Under the pieces are notes generated by a model that ran no database searches, was not told where the DNA came from, and saw nothing but the letters and a program-made list of their open reading frames with translations. From the NCBI GenBank assembly GCA_019096065.1, contig JAGUCH010000003.1:10044001-10108000 (forward strand): DNA of 64,000 bases, written 5' to 3'. Source of the stretch: Paracyclopina nana. Taxonomy: Eukaryota; Arthropoda; Copepoda; Cyclopoida; Cyclopettidae. The first letter of the stretch is position 1, and each line of letters starts with the position of its first letter. A program made the translations under genes and the position numbers. Positions 55,153-64,000 of this stretch are shown piece by piece.

Positions 55153-58100
55153 CTATTCCAGAGCTTGTTGAGTCATGGCCAAGCTGAGGAGGTGCAAGTC
55201 TTGCTCCAGCAAGGAGTCAGTGGAGCCATCTGAGGCGCAGCCAGAGCTCATTGATCCAGGATTCTTGAGGAGTGACGACCCGATCACGCCCACTTTTGAG
55301 CTGGTTGAAGAACCATTATTGGTGCCACCTCCAATTCCGCCTCTCATGTTGGCGCCACGGAAGGCTCCAACATGATCCACCCTCAAGTAGTCATCAGACA
55401 TGCCAGAATCACGTCTAGGCTCGTAGGGAGATTTGAGCTGAAAAAATAGTTATTAAATTCTATAGTAATTGAATTTCATTTTGACGATGTTTTAGTCTTT
55501 AGCGTAAGATACAATTTTTTGGAGCAACGACGATTGCAAAACAAATTGCTGATTAATGAGACTCAATGAGCAACTCTCAAGTTGGCATTCAGTTTCCGAA
55601 ACTGAAATCACCCAAGAGAGGAAAACGTCGCTTAGCGACAAGATTTAAATGTGGGATCTTACTTTTTGTTGCTGCTGCTCGAGGGATGTTAAGAAGCTCA
55701 TGTTGTCCGAGTCTCGCCGGATTCCGGAATTGGCCCGGAAATCGCTGCTGACCTCGGAATCCCTCCTCGATTCAGGCAACGACATCATGAATCCAGAGTC
55801 TGTGGAAATGCTCGATTCACGCCTACGATGATCACTTCCAATCGAATTAAATCCTTGCTTGAAGCCGCCAAAATAGCTGCCATTTCCTCCTGGCTGATTA
55901 ATTCCAAAAGCGTCAAGCTACGGGGAAAAAAACAACATTTTTAATGCGAAACATGATGCATATCTTATTTTCGATTGGCTTACATTGAACGTGCCCTCCT
56001 CTTGGTAGCTGTTCCTTTTGATTTGTGACAGGAATTGGTGATGATTCGCCTTGATCTCTGGCATGGATCTTCTGGGTGAGTAATACATGCCCAGAGCGTC
56101 TTCTGCACCAAAGAGATGTGGCTCCAAAGAATCACTGGACTCTGGCACCAGTGCCATTTTGTTGGCTGATACTGAAGCAGCAGCATTGGAGGAGGAGAAA
56201 GCAGTCGAGGCTGTCTTGAAGCTCATGGCTGCTGGTGACGAGGAGACTGGATTGGGATTCAGTGGCAACTGCTGATGATGACTTTGAGGCTGGAGCTGAG
56301 ATGGAGAGGATCTCAAGTAGCTCTGCTGCTGCTGCCTATTGGAATTTGCCCTATTAATGGGGCAGCTTGATTCACACCTGAAGGGCCTACAACAAATGAA
56401 AAACACCATATGAATACATTTTAAAATTGAAGTTAAAAATACTGAGATAGTCGACTATTTTTTTTTTTTGGTAGAACAATGCTATCAAATGTCATATTAA
56501 TGAGTATAGATTATCAACTTTCAATTTGGATTTCAGTTTGTGAAACTGAAATTGATCAACAAAGGAAGACGCATCTTTACGGCAAGATTCTTTCATGAAT
56601 ACGCTAAAAATGTATCCTTACCCAAAAGCATGTAATTTGCATTGAGGTATCATATACAATAGTACTATACCTCTTTTTGTAGTCTGTGGCTTTTTTGATG
56701 TGTGGTGGATTCCAGAGTGTTTTGAGCTTGCCTAGCCAGCCTGTGATCAAGTGCTTCTGGCTTGGTGTGTAGGCCTCCCTTTTGAGGCATTTATCCAGGA
56801 GACAAGCAAAGACAGTGATCACCTCATGGTTGGTGTACTCTTTGACAAAGATTTCAGTCGAGATGGACTTGAGGATGTCGAAGATTTTCCCAGGCATGTC
56901 CTCGTAGGTTTCGAGGTCGTGCTCAGTGCCAGAATCAGAGCTGGCACCAGAGTCGTGCCTCTGAGGCTGATGATGATTCCAGGGGTGCTTGGTGAAGGGC
57001 TTCAATGGCATGAGCACGATGGCCTCCAATTCGCGCAAAATCCTGATCAAACCTTCAGTATCATTGAAGGTACTCACATCCTGAAAATAATTGGAAGCAT
57101 ATGCTTAAGTAGTTGATAAGCTTTCACAAATGTTTAAAAATTGTATCGATAAATCGATCAGTGGTCCAATTTGGTGATATTGAGTAAATATACCAATCAC
57201 GTTGGCATAGCATGCTTTGCTTTGTCGTCAAAAGGAATCGGTAACATATGCAGTTCTTTTACTAAAAATGCAGTACACTAAATTGTACTGCAACTTGGGT
57301 ACATTTTTACTGTATCTTACAGAGCTGTATTTAAATTGCGCTAAAGATAGGCGCTCTTTTGCAGTATGTATTCTTCAGCAATTGTATTGACAAAGTACTA
57401 ATGGCATTTGAAGCCACTCATTATTTTGGATGCATCTTACACCTCTGTATTTTGATCGCTATCAATTTTGGTGTGCTACTAAAACACTTGTTGACTATTT
57501 ACCATAGGTACAACATTACAAAAAGCATGCAGTACAAACTACCAAAATGTAAAAGGTAGTATAGAGTTTAGATAACAAAATGCATTTTTGTAATAAGCTT
57601 GAAAAAGTGTGTTATCAAAAAAGGAAATGGCTAATTACCTCCAAAGCTCGCGCCAATTCCCTCAGCTTTTGCGGCCTCTCCTTGATGAGGCCAATATTCT
57701 TGAGTATTTTTCCACGGGCTCCCAAAGTCACGTTTTTCTTCTCCAATGACTCGTCCGAGAGCTCCAGCAGCTCTTCATACGTCATTTCCAGCAGGATTTT
57801 CGTGTACTTGTGCAGCCTCAGAGACTTGAGCCACTCTCGAATTTCTACGGTGAAAAAAATAAGTGATTCTAGCTGTGCTCTAGTATAATAAAATGTGTGC
57901 AAGTTGAGCGCAGTGGAGCAGGAAATCAATACCTTTCATGCCAGATCCATTTGGAAGATGCTTCAGCAATTCTTCAACCTCCTTCTCGTCCATGGTTGTG
58001 GTTGAGGAAGCAGGGCTGAGGTTGTTGGACTCTGGCGAGTCTGTCACATAAGTGAGGGAGTGAGATCGACCTTTGGGCTGATATTGGGCCCAATCAGGCC

Positions 58101-59066
58101 CAGCCATCGTCAAGTGGGGCCCATTAGTTGACGGAGGGGTCAGGCTGTTTGACCTCCACGGCCTCGAAGCTCGGCTAAAAAAATCGATACAAAAATTTTG
58201 AGTTTTCGTTGATAATTTGTATTTTTGACGTAAGATACAATTTGTTGGCACAACGACATTAGCAAAACAAATCTCTGTTTAATGAGACTCGATGGCCAAC
58301 TTTCAGATTGGATTTCAGTTTGCAAAACTGAAATCGGTCAACAAAGGAAGACGCTACAGTACGATTACATTTCTTTTTACCTTTCAATGACTGGGCTGCT
58401 GAGGGCGTTGTATTGTACAATGTGCCCTGTGACGCCGCTGATGGTGACCTGGGGAGGCCCCCCGGTTGACCGGTATGCCGGTGCCGCTGGCGAGGCTGGC
58501 CTCAGCTGTTCAAGCTCTAATTGACGTAATCGACTCGCTTGCTGCTCTTGGCTCGTGGCACTGAAGGACTGCAGCCAATACGTCAACTCCCTGTGCATAT
58601 GAATAATATTAATGCTAGTACATAAAAGAAGATCCAGAAAAGCCATATCATGAAAACCCAAGTCATTCCCAAAATGCATATTACAAATAGTTCAGTAGAA
58701 GGCTCTACTTAATTGTGAAGTATCACATTAAATTATATATGAACATCACTTTGTGGGAAATTTCGCAATATATCATCATCCTACAAAAGGGCTCGTTCTG
58801 TACACAGTTTTTCCCATACATAAATGGAATATCTTGCATCTTAATGGAAATGTTTGATGAATTATCAAAAACCTGTGTAAAGACCGAGCCGAGGGCTCAT
58901 ATCTTTTTCGTGAGAAAATGTAAACTTACTCTTTGTCTTGCCTGGCGATGGCTTGATGTGTCAACGCGAAATTCACCAGTTCTTTGGCCTTGTCCATTTG
59001 CGTGAAGAGATCCATGTTGAGTAGCCTTTGCTTGATTTTCTCCATCAATTTGCTCGAGTCGTTCAT
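55153..59066 (-). CDS. SAMD4: Smaug/SAMD4 translational repressor homologue
   Basis: Exons 59066-58930, 58590-58381, 58174-57933, 57844-57639, 57080-56671, 56386-55984, 55917-55663 and 55437-55153, all in phase, 715 residues. Seen: an N-terminal ELVNFALTHQAIARQDKE...YWLQSF, corresponding to the Smaug similarity region; the SAM domain at about residues 197-265 (IREWLKSLRLHKYTKILLEM, TYEELLEL, GARGKILKNIGLIKERPQKL); a C-terminal STDSGFMMSLPESRRDSE; and a final LHLLSLAMTQQALE. Family knowledge: the SAM domain binds Smaug-recognition hairpins in mRNA and recruits translational repressors and the CCR4-NOT deadenylase in cytoplasmic granules. The start ATG follows an in-frame TGA. The first half of the usual N-terminal region is missing, so an upstream exon is possible. 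Three introns hold A elements, all sense. Confidence 0.92.
55480..55605 (-). mobile_element. Family-A MITE in the last Smaug intron
   Basis: GACGATGTTTTAGTC, GTAAGATACAATTTTTTGG, tag TTAATGAGACTCAATGAGC, core TTCAGTTTCCGAAACTGAAA. Sense to Smaug. Confidence 0.75.
56480..56610 (-). mobile_element. Family-A MITE in a Smaug intron
   Basis: ATTAATGAGTATAGATTATC, core TTTCAGTTTGTGAAACTGAAA, CAAAGGAAGACGCATC, shared with the copy at 58220. Sense to Smaug. Confidence 0.72.
58220..58360 (-). mobile_element. Family-A MITE in a Smaug intron
   Basis: GACGTAAGATACAATTTG, GGCACAACGACATTAGCAAA, tag TTAATGAGACTCGATGGCC, core TTTCAGTTTGCAAAACTGAAA, CAAAGGAAGACGCT. Sense to Smaug. Its closest relatives are the other two Smaug-intron copies. 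Confidence 0.78.
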
Positions 59067-62000
59067 GATGCTGCTACTTCTTCTGCTGTTCAACTGTCCT
59101 CATTTATAATGCCCCTTGATCAGTGTTGCAGTCAAGCTAAAGTACGGAAATCACAAAGAGAAAATGAATCCTTGAGCCAATTTTCCCCCACCGTCGTCAA
59201 CAGGGTGACCCGAAATTTATCTACATAAAGTCTGACTCACAAAAACATGTACTACTTGAAAGGCTTCGGTTTTATTTGAAATCATTTAGTTTTCTCGGTT
59301 TTTTGGTGTCAGACTCTACGTCTTATAATAAAAGAGTTGCATATTTCTCTCTCTCTATATGATCGACATCCTTCCGCCATTTTGCATGCAGATCAAGGCT
59401 GCTTGTGATTAACCTTTCTTGTAGGCGCGTGAAGAATACATAAAAATTGGCTGAAATTCTTGCAACACATCCGCGGGCAATTTTTCGCACTGGTTTGCTA
59501 TTTTTTTGCAATTACTTAACCATGTCTAACCTTTTTACGGGCTCGCGCGCGGGAGGGCGAGCGCGTAAAAAAACGCCGCGTGACCTTTGAGCTTGCCATT
59601 TTGAATATAAACTGGAGTAATTCAGCCTAAAATGCGGATATATCGATTTTTTCTCTTTGAGCCACCCTGTGATTGAAACAAAGGGGTGCAAGAGCACTTG
59701 AAGCTGCAAGTTACCCCCCCCATGCACATGTGTGTGCATTTTTTACCTGCACACACGAGAACTGCGGTTAAAGCTTACGTCCCCATATACCTTGTAATTA
59801 CTTTGTCCTAGTTACTTCTTCCATTTTATAACCCAAAAGAAGCTTGAAATAGGAATTTTGTCAGCTTCAGAATTTTACTATTTTTAATGTGTAAAATGGT
59901 GTAATTTAGGCTGTAATTTCGACAAAAAAAAATTTAAAATCCATGTGTGAAATTGTAGCAGATTTTCTATGTATTTGGATTATCTTGATGAAGAACGAGC
60001 GTAGTTGAATTGCATTAGCTTGGCATTTCCTCAATGGACGACAAAGTGAGTAGTAGACGCGCATGAACACACTCAGTTCACAGTTTTACCAAAAATACAC
60101 GGAAGTTCGTTACCATAAAGTATAAAGTAGACTGTTGCTGCTGCATCTGGCAAAATGGCAGCAGCGTTTTCAAGGTTCTACTTTTATATACTGATCATGT
60201 GTTGCTACCGAGAATTTTCATCATCAGGCAGAATTCAGGGTACAATTTAAATTCCGGGAAATGCACAAGAAAAACAGCGGTGGACCTGTTTTTCAAAATG
60301 TGCTCTATGCATCAGAGTACTGCCAAAATGGTTATGTATACATATTTTGTCAAATAGCAGCCTTGAAAGCCCCTATTTATCGTTCTATTCTGTCCACTGA
60401 TTTCACTAATGCTTCTTTCAATGCAATTCAATTTTTTTTCCTTTTACGAGGGCTGAATCAAAATGTCCCTGTATATACACGAAATTCCCACATGCATCCT
60501 CATTTATGGTGAAAACCTCGCGCGGATTCTAAGCATAAAGTAAACTTGATAGTAGCAGGAAATGTAGCTTCATTGAAAAGTTAATGAAAAGCGCCGTGGC
60601 CAACCGAGCATAAGTAAGGCCTCCGCCGCGGCCTAAAATAGCTGACAAAGGCGGATTCATGCGCTGCTGCTGCTGCTGCTGCGATGACGTCAAAGCTACT
60701 GGCAAACTCGGCTCTCAAGAGAGCAGACAAGCTTCTGTAGTACAAGTATGTATATGCCAGCACCACTGGCCTTTGCACTTCTACTGCCGCAAGGTCCATG
60801 AAGAAGGGGTGAAAATTGCCCAAAGCTGGCGCGAGCGCGCTGCATTTCGCGCGCGCTTTGTTGTTGTTGTTGTCATCGCGCGGGAGCTCACTCGCACGCG
60901 CGACAGCTGACAACTCGAACATAAAATTGATTTCTAGCCCTACGTACACATGCTTAAAAACTCACAGCTTTGGGTAATATATACTAAAGTTAGGTCTGTT
61001 TTGTTGATCTGGTTTCTTTTCTGCGAGAGCTCGCTCACTCGCGCGCGCAACAGCTGACACTTGACTGAATTTGCAAACAGATCTAATCCGTTGATCATGA
61101 ATGGTGGAGAAGTAGCAGACTTTCCATTCGAATCACCTTGCTTTCCTTACTTTTCTGGCGGCCTCTGTAGCAGTAGCCATGCATGCAGAGGCCGCAGTTG
61201 AACGTAATTTAGTAGAGGCCTACTTTCAATGGGCATGACGTCATTGCAGCAGCTGACTCACAACATTACTGCTATATTTATACTATTTCACTCCGCGTAC
61301 CTTAATTCTTGGGTTCAAAACGCACAGTGGGCCCCGAAATACTATGGCGATGATTGAAGCGTATAATTCTTTTTTTGTCGGAGTCTGACCAGTGTGATGA
61401 AAGAACAGATTTTTTCGAGTCCAGCTCTGATAATTGTTGGCAATCAGTCCAATTTGCACTGCATATTTTTCCTTAATGTAACTTGAGTTTTGACTAGATT
61501 TGGTTTCTTCTACTATAGTAAAATATGTGTTTCTTCTATTAGGTCTAGATTTGATGTAGTAACAACTTTGACTGAAGCTAGACCAACAATTTTTCAAGTC
61601 TTTGAGAGTTGCCTTAAAGTCGCGAAGCGCGCGCAAGCGCTTCTCTCATCTCCCGCCGGAACGAGCCGACTTTTTTCGGGCCAAAGTCCGAGTCAGGACA
61701 TGCAGAGGGCACAGTCGAAAAAGGAGATGCACAATTAAATCAACTTCTTAAAAGGAAGCAATTTTTCGCATCTCAACTTTGCATTCAGCAAAGTTTGAGC
61801 TTTTCGGCCGAAGCTCGAGCAGAAAACTCGTTTTTTGTCATTTTTTTTTTTACTAAAATTGAAATTGCTCTTACGTCATGCTGCACATCTTGCAAAAAAT
61901 GCACGAGGCCAAGAAATGAAAAAAGCAATGGCTAACATATTGATGAAAATGAGATTTAAAAAAAATTCACATTTGTCCTTTGAAAACATGTTTCATATAG

Positions 62001-64000
62001 GCAAGTGCACAATGACATTTCTCTTTTAAACAAAGTTTATGCTACGTAGATTGTATCACTGGAAATGTACATTTTTGCAAAAAAATTCGGATTTACTTAA
62101 AATGGTTCATTTTTCTCATTTTTTAATAAAGCTTAAAAAATTCCACATCTGTCTATCATGATTTCAAACATTATAAAATATACTATTTTTATCCCTTTTT
62201 GAGCCTTTTTTATTCTTAAGATCAATTACAATCAAGTTTTAAAGCAAGGTGCGCATTTAAACAATCCACTGTGGATCTGTATAATGTGTGTGTGTGTGCA
62301 ATTAAGCCATAAAGAGCTCATTTTTTACAGCTTCTTAATGAGGCAGAGAAAACACTCGTTGAGATATGAGGAGAATTGCTATCATTGTTATGATGAAAAG
62401 ATTTGAATCATGGCCACAAAGGCAAAAAATGGGCTGCTATGCCGAGAAGAGCAATAAATAATGATAAAAAAGGGCCACACTTGAAATCAAATTCCTCGCG
62501 CGAGGACACTGACGCTTTTTTTTTATTATACTTCATTATAATGCCCCTTGTTAAAACTGTCTAAAAGAAAACCTCAAAATTAATACAAAAAAAAATATTG
62601 ATGCATATTTTAAAAAATTTTGAGGCCGCTTAGTTTAAAAAAAAATAACCCCAGTTTTGCCCCACTGTGCCAAAACTCAACTTTCCATTCCTGTCAAACA
62701 CAATCAGTCAGGGCTGAAAGTATAAATACAAGTTTGTCCTTTTTTGCTGCATCGTCATCATAAGATTAACTTTTTGCCGGCTAACCGCCGCCCGTTGTGG
62801 GGAATTGGCACAAAAAAGTAGCGGCTCGGACCTTTTCCGATCCGGGACAACCGTCCCCGGAAGAAAAAGCGGCGGCGCACACTCACCACGAACGGCGTAC
62901 GCGCGATAAAATAATAATAGCATTCATGAATACCATCATCATCGTGGTTACGTAAACAGCTGGTGGGGAATTTCTGCCTAACACTGCTAGTGTCAATATT
63001 TGCAGAGGTTCGATGTGATGAGCTGTTTTTGGCATCAAAGAGCCCTATTTTCATTTTTAAATTCATTAAGCTTCGCTTTGATCCAATGAGTTTAAAATTG
63101 AAACCTTAAAAGTGTTAATATGGCTAATCTGCTAGCTATTGAAAATTCAAACTTAAAAGTAACATGTTCTTGAAATTAACCAGCTATTTTAAAGCATCTG
63201 CACTGTATGCATTATTATTTTTTAGCTAATTTGTAGACACATTATGCCATTTTTGCACCTTTACATTTGAATGTCGTTCTAAAATACTGATTTAATTTGC
63301 CATGGCAATTATTGATATACTTGAAAAAATCCCACTTACAATATGGATACTTCAAAAGGCCATCAAGTAAAAAAAACTGAAGTAACTTCATAAAAGGCCA
63401 TTTTTTCGCTTAGACGAGTTCTCAACTCGAGAGGGGTGTGCGCTATGTAGTCGGACTAAATGAGGTAAGATTTTGTCGGAGAAAAAGTTGCGCACGCGCG
63501 CTTGCAAGCGCTTCTTATTAAGCAGACCTTGGCCCTGATGATGGTCGTTGTGTGTGCGATCTTGATAAGTCCTGGCCACGCTGTAATAATCACTGTCGCA
63601 GTCAAAAGTGTTTCATAAGATAAGAATTAGCTTGGCATTGACACATTAAGCCTTTTTGAGCCTCGGGAGGGTTGTGCAGTAATGAATATTGATGACAGCA
63701 GAATACTACTATTATTAATTCGGGCTAACTTTCCAATTCCCAAACGCAGCTACTTTCCAATTTTTAACGACTTTCCAGCAAAAGCCATCAAAAACTTGAG
63801 AGTCTCTACCGAATTGGGAGAATTTTTCCATGTCCCCTAGGTTACCAAAATATGCATTTATATATGCTACACAAGCTCCTTTTTTGAGCCTACAATTCCG
63901 TTTTTAAAGGTCATGGTCAGCTTGGCTGTTGCCCCTTTTTTCCACTGCTGAATGTTGATCAATAGCTTCAAGTAGACTTCCTACAGATTGCAAGTGCACT
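59067..64000. other. Region upstream of Smaug, no gene supported
   Basis: Expected to contain the Smaug promoter and perhaps a missing 5' exon. GC-rich CG-repeat patches occur at about 59540-59580, 60590-60910 and 61020-61060. An E-type element is at 59226-59318. A CRE (TGACGTCA) is near 61236. Frames on both strands lack recognisable domains. Confidence 0.45.
59226..59318. mobile_element. Family-E short MITE
   Basis: 93 bp. TAAAGTCTGACTCACAAAAA at the left and TTTTTTGGTGTCAGACTCTA at the right form an imperfect terminal inverted repeat with TA at both ends. Confidence 0.6.

Noticed and set aside
60581-60949. 122-codon minus-strand ORF with an alanine run
   Set aside because: The Ala run is a translated GCT/CAG-type repeat. 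There is no domain, and no junction that would link it to Smaug.
62758-63066. 102-codon minus-strand ORF rich in Arg and Phe
   Set aside because: No recognisable domain, no splice support, and no convincing ATG context.
63388-63579. Minus-strand ORF considered as a missing Smaug N-terminal exon
   Set aside because: It does not resemble the Smaug N-terminal similarity region, and no donor in the required phase was seen.

Overview
The window is nuclear DNA from an animal, most probably an invertebrate bilaterian. The evidence is multi-exon genes with GT-AG introns (many only 50-80 nt), roughly 38-40% GC by eye, and metazoan families (Glut4EF/ZNF395, SLC22, SOWAH, THADA, Smaug/SAMD4, and the ciliary protein TTC25/ODAD4). 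I cannot name the species. The dynein-docking gene implies motile cilia or flagellated sperm.

Layout. 1-20995 (+): the 3' part of a Glut4EF/ZNF395-type zinc-finger gene whose first exons lie off the left edge, with introns of 5.5 and 13 kb full of small transposons. 20996-27192: intergenic, becoming GC-rich towards a promoter. 27193-30315 (+): a complete, compact second Glut4EF-type paralogue. 31680-34486 (+): an SLC22 organic-ion transporter. 35874-37625 (-): an unrecognised single-pass membrane protein. 37626-41616: no gene seen. 41617-45310 (-): a shortened TTC25/ODAD4. 46313-54470 (+): THADA, head-to-head with ODAD4 across about 1 kb. An intact SOWAH gene (50420-51895, +) sits inside one THADA intron. 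55153-59066 (-): a Smaug/SAMD4 homologue convergent with THADA. 59067-64000: no gene supported.

The dominant feature that is not a gene is a dense population of short inverted-repeat elements (MITEs). Family A (about 150-310 bp, over 25 copies) has the core TTTCAGTTT-n-AAACTGAAA, an internal tag CAATCGAGTCTCATTA and ends like TGYGGYGTTCATCTAY. Families B (4 copies) and C (1 copy) have related ends (GGCCCTGTTCACCTGC, TGCCCTGTTCATCTAC) and 3-bp target duplications (TAA, TAT, TTA), which suggests one PIF/Harbinger-like mobilising system. Three of the four B copies sit inside A copies, and one B copy has itself been entered by a near-perfect 62-bp-arm hairpin. In short introns A elements lie almost always in the sense orientation. 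Other structures are a 31-bp-period array of palindromes, a 313-bp tandem duplication that copies a splice donor, and repeated CTCF-like motifs.

The genes do not form one pathway. The linkages to note are the tandem Glut4EF pair, the THADA/SOWAH nesting, the ODAD4/THADA divergent pair and the THADA/Smaug convergent pair. All exon boundaries were set by hand from splice consensus, reading phase and family similarity. No database search was possible.
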